A DNA stretch of 64,000 nt from RGIG4034 sp045576455 (GTDB lineage: Bacteria; Bacillota; Clostridia; Lachnospirales; Lachnospiraceae). The stretch lies in assembly GCA_045576455.1 (NCBI GenBank), contig JAZNGM010000001.1:434001-498000 (forward strand), in the 5' to 3' direction. Both the position numbers and the translations under genes were made by a program. Under the pieces are notes generated by a model, which was given only the letters and a program-made list of their open reading frames with translations, did no database searches and was not told the DNA's origin. Below are positions 34,847 through 42,213 of the stretch, piece by piece (the first letter of the stretch is position 1; every line of letters starts with the position of its first letter).

Positions 34847-37297
34847 ATGTTACAGTTTACGGAAAAAGCGAAGACCGCTTTGGCTCTTGCCGAGCGTGTT
34901 GCAAAACAATTACATCAGAGTTATGTAGGAACAGAACATATATTAGTGGGGCTACTCCGGGAACAAACCGGAGTAGCTGCCGTTATTTTACGCGAAAGTG
35001 GTGTGACTGCGGAACGCGTAATAGAGCTTATACGTGAGCTGATTGCTCCGCAGGGCGGCGTTAAGGTACAGGAACGCGAGGGTTATTCTCCGCGGGCAAC
35101 GGCAATTCTTGAAGAAAGTAAAAAGCTTGCAATGCAGTTTCAATCTGATGAAGTGGGTACAGAACATATTCTGATGGCTATTTTGAAAGAAAGTGAGAAT
35201 GCAGCGCTCAGACTTCTTAATACTATGGAAGTGAATGTGCAGAAGCTTTATGCGGAAATACTCACGGCTATGGGACAGGATTTAAATAAATTCAGGGAAG
35301 AACTGAATGCCCGTGGTGCCAAAAAGAAGAAAAAAGAAACAACAAGCACTCTTGACCAATATAGTCGAGATCTTACAATGCTTGCGCGTGAAGGGAAATT
35401 AGACCCGGTTATCGGAAGAGAAGAAGAGATTTTACGTGTTATTCAGATTTTGAGCAGAAGGACTAAAAATAATCCATGTCTGATAGGAGAACCGGGCGTT
35501 GGAAAAACAGCTATTGCAGAAGGACTGGCACTTAAAATTGTAAAGGATGATGTTCCTAAAACAGTTCAAGGTAAGAGAGTAGTTACCCTTGATTTGTCGG
35601 GAATGGTAGCGGGTTCTAAATATAGAGGTGAGTTTGAAGAAAGGGTTAAGAAAATTGTCCGCGAAGTAATTGAGGCGGGTAATATCATTTTATTCCTTGA
35701 TGAAATCCATACGCTCATTGGTGCCGGCGGTGCAGAAGGAGCTATTGATGCTTCTAACATTTTAAAACCATCTTTGGCACGTGGTGAAATTCAGTTAATT
35801 GGCGCAACCACCATAGCAGAATACCGTAAGCATATAGAAAAAGATGCGGCGTTAGAAAGACGTTTCCAACCGGTAGCGGTAGATGAACCTACAGAAGCTG
35901 AAACGATAGATATCCTTATGGGGATAAAAGATAAATACGAAAAGCATCATGGTGTCCGCGTTTTAGAGGATGCTGTTATGGCTGCCGTAAAATTGTCGGC
36001 AAGATATATTAATGACCGGAATCTTCCGGATAAAGCAATCGATTTAATGGATGAAGCAGCGGCTGCAGTAAGCCTTGCATCCATGGACAGACCACAGTTG
36101 ATTGTTAATATGGAAGAACAGTTAGAACAAATAGAAGAACAAATTGAGGAAGCGCTTAAAGCAGAGCAATTTGGTGAGGCAAAGGCGCTCGGTTTGGAAC
36201 GTGATATTGTATCTGAAAAATTGGCAAAGGCATTGGCACGTTATCGTAAAAAGCAGGAAGAAAAAGAACTTACGGTAACAGAGGAAGACATAGCTTCTGT
36301 GGTATCTTCCTGGACAAAGATTCCGCTTAATAAGCTTACGGAAAAAGAGAGCGAAAGACTCTTAAAGATGGAAGAATTGCTGCATAAACGCGTTATTGGA
36401 CAGAATAATGCGGTTACGGCGGTGGCAAAAGCGATGCGCCGCGGCAGGGTAGGACTTTCGGATCCGAAAAAACCAATTGGTTCGTTCCTTTTTTTGGGAC
36501 CAACCGGAGTTGGTAAAACAGAACTCAGTAAGGCATTGGCGGAAGCTATGTTCGGCAGTGAAAATGCCCTTATCCGTGTAGATATGTCGGAATATATGGA
36601 ATCCTATTCGGTTTCAAAAATGATTGGTTCCCCGCCCGGATATGTAGGGTTTGAAGATGGTGGACAATTAAGCGAAAAGGTGCGTAAGAATCCTTATTCG
36701 GTAGTTCTTTTTGATGAAATTGAAAAAGCACATCCGGATGTGTTTAATATTCTTCTTCAAATTTTGGATGATGGACATATAACAGATTCCAAGGGAAGAA
36801 AAGTCAGCTTCAAAAATACGGTTCTCATCATGACTTCGAATGCCGGTGCACACAGAATAGTTGATCCGAAAAATCTGGGATTTGCGGCAAAGACTACCAG
36901 TGAGCAGGATTATGAAAAAATGAAGACTTCGGTTATGGAAGAAGTAAAAAAATTGTTTAAACCGGAGTTCCTTAACCGTATCGATGAAATTATGGTATTT
37001 ACGGCACTTGATAAAGAAAATATGAAGCAGATTACAACGCTGCTTACCAAAAATTTTGCTTTAAGATGTAAACAACAGATGGATATCACCTTAACGGTTA
37101 CGCCGGGCTTAAAAGAGCATATTGTTAATAAGTATGCGGATTATAAGATGGGCGCAAGACCGTTGAAACGTGCTATAAGCACGGTTATTGAGGATGTTAT
37201 GACGGAAGAAATCCTGAAAGGCAATATTAAAGTGGGAGATGTCGTAACTGCCGGTCTCAAGAAGGAAAAAGTGGTATTTACTGTAAAACAAAAGTAG
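34847..37297 (+). CDS. clpC: ClpC AAA+ protease ATPase
   Basis: An 816-residue Hsp100 unfoldase that feeds proteins to ClpP. It has two N-terminal Clp repeats (about residues 1-145), AAA-1 with Walker A GEPGVGKT, a middle domain with a UVR-like segment (FGEAKALGLERDIVSEKL), AAA-2 with GPTGVGKT and the C-terminal D2-small domain (KMGARPLKRAI). The length is typical of ClpC. In Bacilli clpC follows ctsR-mcsA-mcsB; here it follows the zinc-ribbon and SH3 genes and precedes a small gene and radA. ATG 34847 has GGAAGGATGATG upstream. No CtsR site was seen in the short upstream gap. Confidence 0.95.
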   Translation: MLQFTEKAKTALALAERVAKQLHQSYVGTEHILVGLLREQTGVAAVILRESGVTAERVIELIRELIAPQGGVKVQEREGYSPRATAILEESKKLAMQFQSDEVGTEHILMAILKESENAALRLLNTMEVNVQKLYAEILTAMGQDLNKFREELNARGAKKKKKETTSTLDQYSRDLTMLAREGKLDPVIGREEEILRVIQILSRRTKNNPCLIGEPGVGKTAIAEGLALKIVKDDVPKTVQGKRVVTLDLSGMVAGSKYRGEFEERVKKIVREVIEAGNIILFLDEIHTLIGAGGAEGAIDASNILKPSLARGEIQLIGATTIAEYRKHIEKDAALERRFQPVAVDEPTEAETIDILMGIKDKYEKHHGVRVLEDAVMAAVKLSARYINDRNLPDKAIDLMDEAAAAVSLASMDRPQLIVNMEEQLEQIEEQIEEALKAEQFGEAKALGLERDIVSEKLAKALARYRKKQEEKELTVTEEDIASVVSSWTKIPLNKLTEKESERLLKMEELLHKRVIGQNNAVTAVAKAMRRGRVGLSDPKKPIGSFLFLGPTGVGKTELSKALAEAMFGSENALIRVDMSEYMESYSVSKMIGSPPGYVGFEDGGQLSEKVRKNPYSVVLFDEIEKAHPDVFNILLQILDDGHITDSKGRKVSFKNTVLIMTSNAGAHRIVDPKNLGFAAKTTSEQDYEKMKTSVMEEVKKLFKPEFLNRIDEIMVFTALDKENMKQITTLLTKNFALRCKQQMDITLTVTPGLKEHIVNKYADYKMGARPLKRAISTVIEDVMTEEILKGNIKVGDVVTAGLKKEKVVFTVKQK

Positions 37298-37394
37298 AAC
37301 AATTTGAGTGACTGTGTTATAATACTTATGTAGTTAATTGTAGTAGTTATATACATGAGTTAAAGTGCAAATGATTATTTGGGAGGAAACGGAT

Positions 37395-37808
37395 ATGGCA
37401 GTAGTAGAAGAGTTACTTCGTGCAGAAAGTAACGGAGCTATCGGATTTGGTAATCATACTTTGGAGGCAAAAGCCAAAAAGGAAGATTTTCAGTACGAAG
37501 GCGATATCTACAAAGTAAAGACGTATCAGGAAATTACAAAGCTTGAAAAGAATGAAATGTTCCTGTACGAATCGGTTCCGGGAACAAGTGTTACGGAATT
37601 TAAGGAAGATGCAACAGGTGTTTCTTTTGTAGTGGAAGGCGATAAGGATGCCCAGATTACAATTGGTCTTGCTGATGAAACAGAATATGAAGTATATATT
37701 AATGATTCCAGCGCAGGAATCATGAAGACTCATTTTGGAGGAAAGTTAAGCTTGAGCGTTGAACTTGCGGGTGCAGGTGAAGTTAAGGTAAACGTTAAGA
37801 AGGCTTAA
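37395..37808 (+). CDS. Conserved small protein of unknown function
   Basis: A 137-residue acidic protein with a helical start (AVVEELLRAESNG) and then beta-strand-rich sequence (YEGDIYKVKTYQEITKLEKN, VSFVVEGDKDAQITIGL, LSVELAGAGEVKVNVKKA). Similar proteins in Clostridia carry the doubtful label endosialidase, but no sialidase motif is present. ATG 37395 has GGGAGG upstream; the frame is open from 37365. A TATAAT at 37318 may provide its own promoter. It is followed by a strong terminator. Confidence 0.7.
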   Translation: MAVVEELLRAESNGAIGFGNHTLEAKAKKEDFQYEGDIYKVKTYQEITKLEKNEMFLYESVPGTSVTEFKEDATGVSFVVEGDKDAQITIGLADETEYEVYINDSSAGIMKTHFGGKLSLSVELAGAGEVKVNVKKA

Positions 37809-37830
37809 TCCGAGGCTTGATAAGATGGGA

Positions 37831-37866
37831 AGGGCTTCTGCAAAAGGTTGCAGGAGCCTTTTTTAA
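37831..37866 (+). terminator. Terminator after the 137-residue protein gene
   Basis: AGGGCT and CTGCA pair with TGCAG and AGCCTT, followed by TTTTTT. Confidence 0.92.
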
Positions 37867-37890
37867 CATATGAAAATTGGTATATTAAAG

Positions 37891-37934
37891 TGTAATTAGA
37901 ATGTAACTAGAATGTAATTAGAATGTAATTAGAA
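37891..37934 (+). repeat. 11-bp tandem repeat, 4 copies, upstream of radA
   Basis: TGTAAYTAGAA repeated at 37891, 37902, 37913 and 37924 with a single C/T difference in copy 2. The period is close to one DNA helical turn. It ends 21 bases before the radA start. Confidence 0.88.
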
Positions 37935-37955
37935 TTGTGTGTGGAGTGACAGTAT

Positions 37956-39341
37956 ATGGCAAAAGGAAAGACGACAGTTTTTTTCTGTAATGAATGTGGA
38001 TATGAATCAGCAAAATGGATGGGACAATGTCCGGTGTGTAAAGCATGGAATACTTTTGTGGAAGAGACGGTTTCGGTTGCTTCCAAGGGTATGGGCGGTG
38101 CGGCAAAATCGGTGAGTACCACGAAAAAAGAACGTAAAAATCCTTCTTCCCTTAATGAAATAGAAATGCAGGAAGAAGAAAAGCTGCATACCAATATAGG
38201 AGAACTTGACAGAGTGCTTGGGGGCGGAATTGTTATGGGGTCCCTTACGTTGGTTGGTGGCGATCCCGGAATCGGAAAGTCAACCTTGCTGCTTCAGGTG
38301 TGTAAAAATCTTTCAGATGGCGGGCATAAGGTGCTGTATGTTTCGGGAGAAGAATCATTAAAACAGATTAAGATACGTGCCATGCGTATAGGTGAGTTTA
38401 CAGAGAATTTATTGTTACTTTGCGAAACGAATCTGATGAGGATAGAAGAGGTTTTATATGAACTGAAACCGGAGGTTTTGGTAATTGATTCCATACAGAC
38501 GATGTATCATGAGGAGGTTGCATCCACGCCCGGAAGCGTATCCCAGGTAAGGGAAGCAACGGGGCTTTTAATGCAACTTGCAAAAGGACTGGGTATTTCT
38601 ACTTTTATAGTGGGTCATGTAACAAAAGAGGGAACGGTGGCAGGACCGAGAGTGCTTGAGCATATGGTGGATACGGTGCTCTATTTTGAAGGGGACAGAC
38701 ATGCATCCTACAGACTGCTCCGCGGTGTTAAAAACCGATTTGGCTCTACCAACGAGATTGGCGTATTTGAAATGCGTAAAGAAGGATTGGTTGAGGTGCA
38801 GAATCCGTCTGAATACATGTTGAACGGTAAACCTAATGCATCGAGTGGTTCTGTGGTAACATGTTCCATGGAAGGAACACGTCCGATTCTCTTGGAAATT
38901 CAGGCGTTAGTCTGCCATAGTAATTTTGGTATTCCGAGACGTCAGGCAACCGGTACGGATTTTAACAGAGTAAATCTGTTGATGGCAGTGCTTGAAAAAA
39001 GACTGGGGCTTAAAATGTCGGATTGTGATGCGTATGTTAATCTGGCCGGCGGCATGAAGATAGTCGAACCGGCGATTGACCTTGGAATAGCGATGGCAAT
39101 TGTATCGAGCTATAAAAACAGGGCGGTTGATGACAAGATGGTGGTTTTTGGTGAAATCGGTTTGTCCGGCGAAGTGCGTGCCGTTAATATGGCAGAGCAA
39201 CGTGTGCAGGAAGCATCTAAATTAGGCTTTACCCAGTGCGTATTGCCAAAAGTGAATTATGATGCTCTTGCAGGAAGATTATCGGATAACATAAAGCTGA
39301 TTCCGGTAGAAACTGTCAGGGATGCAATTGATCTTATATAG
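37956..39341 (+). CDS. radA: DNA repair protein RadA
   Basis: A 461-residue RecA-family helicase for branch migration in recombination repair. The N-terminal zinc finger CNECGYESAKWMGQCPVC is followed by Walker A GDPGIGKST (about residue 100), the RadA-specific KNRFGSTNEIGVFEM motif and the C-terminal Lon-like domain (GEIGLSGEVRAVNMAEQRV). The length is normal. GGAG precedes ATG 37956. It follows a terminator and the 11-bp repeat array, so it is probably transcribed on its own. Its stop is within a near-duplicate TTATATAG/TTATATTAG. Confidence 0.96.
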   Translation: MAKGKTTVFFCNECGYESAKWMGQCPVCKAWNTFVEETVSVASKGMGGAAKSVSTTKKERKNPSSLNEIEMQEEEKLHTNIGELDRVLGGGIVMGSLTLVGGDPGIGKSTLLLQVCKNLSDGGHKVLYVSGEESLKQIKIRAMRIGEFTENLLLLCETNLMRIEEVLYELKPEVLVIDSIQTMYHEEVASTPGSVSQVREATGLLMQLAKGLGISTFIVGHVTKEGTVAGPRVLEHMVDTVLYFEGDRHASYRLLRGVKNRFGSTNEIGVFEMRKEGLVEVQNPSEYMLNGKPNASSGSVVTCSMEGTRPILLEIQALVCHSNFGIPRRQATGTDFNRVNLLMAVLEKRLGLKMSDCDAYVNLAGGMKIVEPAIDLGIAMAIVSSYKNRAVDDKMVVFGEIGLSGEVRAVNMAEQRVQEASKLGFTQCVLPKVNYDALAGRLSDNIKLIPVETVRDAIDLI

Positions 39342-39424
39342 TTATATTAGGGATTGGATGAAGTATTTACAATTTTTATTAAAATTCATTAAAAACAGAT
39401 AGGAAAAAGTCAGCTTGTTTCAAA

Positions 39425-39454
39425 TTGTAACGATATAAGTGTATAGGGTATACT
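39425..39454 (+). promoter_or_regulatory. Candidate promoter of the HTH gene
   Basis: TTGTAA (39425-39430), an 18-bp spacer and TATACT (39449-39454). Just downstream lies the inverted repeat CTAAG-TTAAG-CTTAG, a possible autoregulatory operator. Confidence 0.5.
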
Positions 39455-39500
39455 TTAACTAAGTTAAGCTTAGCTGAAAATACAGATTGGAGAATATGCA

Positions 39501-39935
39501 ATGGAAAAATATTATACACTTAATGAAGTAGCAATGATGACCGGATTAACAACAAGAACTCTTAGAAATTACTTGAAAATGAATGTGTTAAAAGGTGAGA
39601 AGTTAGACGGTGTTTGGAAATTTACTGAAGAAGAATTCGCGGAGTTTATTCAGAATCCTTATGTAAAACCAAGTTTGCAAGCAAAAAATAAAGCTATTGT
39701 TTTTGATTTTTTGGCACAGAATGAAAAGCGTACAAATGAAATATGCACAATTATTGATGTCTGCGTAGACTCTCATGAGGCAGAGGAAATATCATCTTTC
39801 TTTTGCGAGGAAGTAAATAAGAGGAATGAAAGCAATATAAATTTTTCTTTTGAAAAAAACGGTTCCTATGTAAGGGTTATTTTAAAAGGATATGAAGATA
39901 CGGTTATGGAAATTTTAAATGCTTATTATAACTAG
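39501..39935 (+). CDS. MerR/excisionase-like HTH protein
   Basis: A 144-residue protein with an N-terminal winged helix of the MerR/excisionase type (YYTLNEVAMMTGLTTRTLRN, then W-K-F-T-E-E-E-F) over residues 1-55. The C-terminal ~80 residues are a small alpha/beta domain ending FEKNGSYVRVILKGYEDTVME, possibly ligand-binding or dimerising. It is probably a transcription regulator; its target is unknown. GGAGA precedes ATG 39501. Its stop is the first copy of a 17-bp tandem array. Confidence 0.78.
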   Translation: MEKYYTLNEVAMMTGLTTRTLRNYLKMNVLKGEKLDGVWKFTEEEFAEFIQNPYVKPSLQAKNKAIVFDFLAQNEKRTNEICTIIDVCVDSHEAEEISSFFCEEVNKRNESNINFSFEKNGSYVRVILKGYEDTVMEILNAYYN

Positions 39936-40064
39936 GCAATTGAGATGACTAGGTTCTTGAAATGGCTAGGTTCTTGAAATGACTAGGTTCTTGAAATGGC
40001 TAGGTTCTTGAGATGACTAGGTTCTTGAAATGGCTAGGCACTTGAAATGACTAGGCACTTGAGA
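39931..40064 (+). repeat. 17-bp tandem array, 8 copies, starting at a stop codon
   Basis: Eight units of RCTAGGTTCTTGAAATG at 17-bp steps from 39931 (39931, 39948, 39965, 39982, 39999, 40016, 40033, 40050). The first unit includes the HTH gene's TAG. From the second unit on, the first base alternates A and G, so the array has a 34-bp higher-order period. Each unit contains TAG in a rotating frame. Confidence 0.92.
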
Positions 40065-40093
40065 CTTTTTGCGCGTCAGAGTGATAATGTATC

Positions 40094-40300
40094 CCAATAA
40101 TTAGCACAAAATCATGAGAATATTGGTAGGCACCAAGCAAAACTACCCAATAATTAACACAAAATCATGAGAATATTGGTAGGCACCAAGCAAAACTACC
40201 CAATAATTAGCGCAAAATCATGAGAATATTGGTAGGCACCAAGCAAAACTACCCAATAACCAACACAAACTTAAAAAAATATTGGTAATTATCAAGCAGT
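40094..40300. repeat. 53-bp tandem array, 4 copies, with conserved inverted repeats
   Basis: Units begin at 40094, 40147, 40200 and 40253, exactly 53 bp apart. The first three differ at only a few bases; the fourth is diverged but keeps CCAATA and TATTGG in place. In each unit CCAATA and TATTGG form an inverted repeat, and TATTGGTAG of one unit can also pair with CTACCCAATA at the next border, giving alternative folds. There is no spacer variation, so it is not a CRISPR array. Confidence 0.9.
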
Positions 40301-40337
40301 TTGTCTCACCCCATGAAATGTATCGCTATATTCTATA

Positions 40338-41630
40338 TTAGAGTATGCCTTGTTTGGGTAACGTACTAATGTTGTCTGCCATATGTTGGCAGGCGTTGTC
40401 TATAAAGGAGGCACGTTTTATTGCATTGTTGCCATAGCGGTCCCGTATGGAATCAATGGCACGGTTTAATTTGACATGACGGTCATAATAATCCAAATCA
40501 AAAAGATTGTATTGTGAACATGCTGTTTCTGTTGCATGGCTTGTGTGGACACCGAGTTGGCGTATGGGAGAGTTGTCCCAAAGCTCGTCGAAAAGAGTAC
40601 ATACCATACGGTAAATGCTGTCTGTAACGTCGGTGGCTGAGAGCAGGCGGCGTTGGTGCGAAATACGTTTAAAATCCTTGTCTGTAATTGAGACGCCTAC
40701 AACGCTTACGTGAGCATTGTCGGCACGAATCCGACGACAGACTGTTTCGGTCAATGACAGAAGAATGTGCTTGGCGGTATCCGCATCCGTAATATCAAAA
40801 CGTGTGGTAGTAGAATTGCCGTAGCCTTTATTGCGGGCAACGTGTCCTTCGAAGGCGGCAGTGTCTTCGCCGTTGGCATATTGCCATAAAGTATCCGCTA
40901 CTTTTCCAAAATGAAGGCGTAATAAATTTATATCGTAATGTGCAAGCTCCCCGATAGTGGTAATACCAAGGTCGTGGAGCTTTTTTACGGTTGACGGACC
41001 GGCAAAAAGCAAATCAGATACCGGGAGGGGCCAAAATTTCACGGGGATTTCGTCAGGAAAAAGTGTGTGTACATAGTCGGGCTTTTTAAAGTCGGAGGCA
41101 GTTTTTGCGAGTAATTTATTGGTTGAAATGCCGATGTTTACAGTGAATCCGAGTGTGTTGCGTATTTTTTCTTTTAATTCGTGGGCAAAAAGCAGAAGAG
41201 AACCGTATATGCCATCCATTCCGCTCATGTCCATGAATGCTTCATCAATGCTGTATTGTAAAACGTCGGGGGTATAGCTTTTTAATAACCGGATAAAAGC
41301 TTCGGAACTTTTTTGGTAGAGTTCGTGATTGGGCGGGGCTATAAGCAAAGAAGGACATTTTCTGCGGGCATCGTTAAGGCTTTCGCCGGTTTTGATGCCA
41401 TATTTTTTCGCAGGAATAGATTTGGCAAGAACAATGCCGTGACGCGCTTCTTCGTTACCGCCGATAACGGACGGAATGGTGCGCAGATCAAGCGTATCCC
41501 CCAAGGTATTAAGCCGGTAACAGGCTTCCCATGAAAGAAAAGCAGAATTCACATCCACATGGAAGATGGTGGGAAACGTCTTTTGGGAATGTAAAAGCGG
41601 TGTGGGTATTTTACTGTTGATATCATTCAT
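40338..41630 (-). CDS. dinB: Y-family DNA polymerase (DinB/ImpB/MucB type)
   Basis: A 430-residue translesion DNA polymerase. Catalytic residues appear in FHVDVNSAFLSWEA (first Asp) and YSIDEAFMDM (Asp-Glu), with the fingers segment RHGIVLAKSIPAKKYGI. Helix-hairpin-helix (LFAGPSTVKKLHDLGITTIGEL) and little-finger domains follow. The variant start VDVNSAFLSWE is typical of the Firmicutes group that often travels with small companion proteins, such as the one directly upstream at 41720. GGAG precedes the ATG at 41630. No LexA-type box was identified by eye. Confidence 0.92.
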   Translation of the reverse strand: MNDINSKIPTPLLHSQKTFPTIFHVDVNSAFLSWEACYRLNTLGDTLDLRTIPSVIGGNEEARHGIVLAKSIPAKKYGIKTGESLNDARRKCPSLLIAPPNHELYQKSSEAFIRLLKSYTPDVLQYSIDEAFMDMSGMDGIYGSLLLFAHELKEKIRNTLGFTVNIGISTNKLLAKTASDFKKPDYVHTLFPDEIPVKFWPLPVSDLLFAGPSTVKKLHDLGITTIGELAHYDINLLRLHFGKVADTLWQYANGEDTAAFEGHVARNKGYGNSTTTRFDITDADTAKHILLSLTETVCRRIRADNAHVSVVGVSITDKDFKRISHQRRLLSATDVTDSIYRMVCTLFDELWDNSPIRQLGVHTSHATETACSQYNLFDLDYYDRHVKLNRAIDSIRDRYGNNAIKRASFIDNACQHMADNISTLPKQGIL

Positions 41631-41677
41631 TGCAGACTCCTCAAATCAAATGTTACGGATAAACCAAGCAATCCCAA

Positions 41678-41725
41678 TACATTAATCTGTTAAATGTACA
41701 TTAATCTGTTAAACGTACATTAATC
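41678..41725 (-). repeat. 19-bp tandem repeat at the stop of the dinB companion gene
   Basis: Units of TACATTAATCTGTTAAAYG at 41678 and 41697 with a partial third at 41716. On the - strand each unit carries TAA; the gene's own stop is the complement of 41720-41722, and the next two fall in other frames. Confidence 0.85.
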
Positions 41726-41992
41726 CAGCAGACGGTAAATGGAAAAACGGTGGGCGGAAACATTGTAACGCAAATCAAAAATACGCATTGTTCCGTGAAT
41801 TTCAGCACGGCAAGTATATATAATCTCATGAATTCCGTTAAAGTTATTTTCCTTACTGTTTATAACTTCATCAATCTGCACGGTGATGATGCCGTGCTCT
41901 TCATCCTCGTAGCGGAAACGTATCGGGATGAAATTGCCCTGTGTGGAACAGGATGAAATAAGTTGTATCGGAAGATTCATAATAAGTCCCAT
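41720..41992 (-). CDS. Small protein upstream of dinB
   Basis: A 90-residue protein beginning GLIMNLPIQLISSCSTQGNF, with beta-strand pattern PIRFRYEDEEHGIITVQIDEV, EIIYTCRAEIHGTMRIFDLRY. The opening and size resemble the YolD-like/DinB-companion small proteins of Firmicutes. It may assist or regulate the polymerase; this is inference from position. GAGG precedes the first ATG (41992) by 8 bases. It is probably co-transcribed with dinB, the gap being 89 bases and containing the 19-bp repeats. Confidence 0.65.
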   Translation of the reverse strand: MGLIMNLPIQLISSCSTQGNFIPIRFRYEDEEHGIITVQIDEVINSKENNFNGIHEIIYTCRAEIHGTMRIFDLRYNVSAHRFSIYRLLD

Positions 41993-42121
41993 AATAAAAA
42001 CCTCGTATAAAAATTAGCGATATATTTGCCTTGTGGTCGGATTAGGGACAGTGTAACACAGAAAAAACGAAAAAGCAAACAAATGTTCGATAAAAATTAT
42101 TAACAAAATTCGGAAAAACAA

Positions 42122-42150
42122 TAGACAGAAAGCGTTCTTTTTTTTATACT
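42122..42150 (+). promoter_or_regulatory. Promoter of the xylan-oligomer locus
   Basis: TAGACA (42122-42127), a 17-bp spacer, TATACT (42145-42150). The predicted transcript start near 42157 is downstream of ATG 42154, which argues for the GH67 start at 42214. Confidence 0.65.
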
Positions 42151-42165
42151 TAAATGGAGTGGCGA

Positions 42166-42186
42166 AATTTGCTTGAAGAGCAAATT
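42166..42186 (+). promoter_or_regulatory. Operator-like inverted repeat in the GH67 leader
   Basis: AATTTGCT-TGAAG-AGCAAATT, perfect 8-bp arms, lies about 10 bases after the predicted transcript start. It is well placed for repression by a sugar-responsive regulator, or forms a leader hairpin. Confidence 0.5.
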
Positions 42187-42213
42187 GTCTCAATGAAAGA
42201 AAGGATTAGACAG

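Noticed and set aside
37395..37808. Endosialidase
   Set aside because: This label occurs for similar clostridial proteins, but there is no sialidase fold motif and the protein is only 137 residues.
40094..40300. CRISPR array
   Set aside because: The 53-bp units are directly tandem and nearly identical throughout; there are no unique spacers and no cas genes.
42122..42140. CcpA (cre) site before GH67
   Set aside because: AGAAAGCGTTCTTT keeps the central CG but mismatches the consensus at three key positions and overlaps the core promoter; too weak to call.
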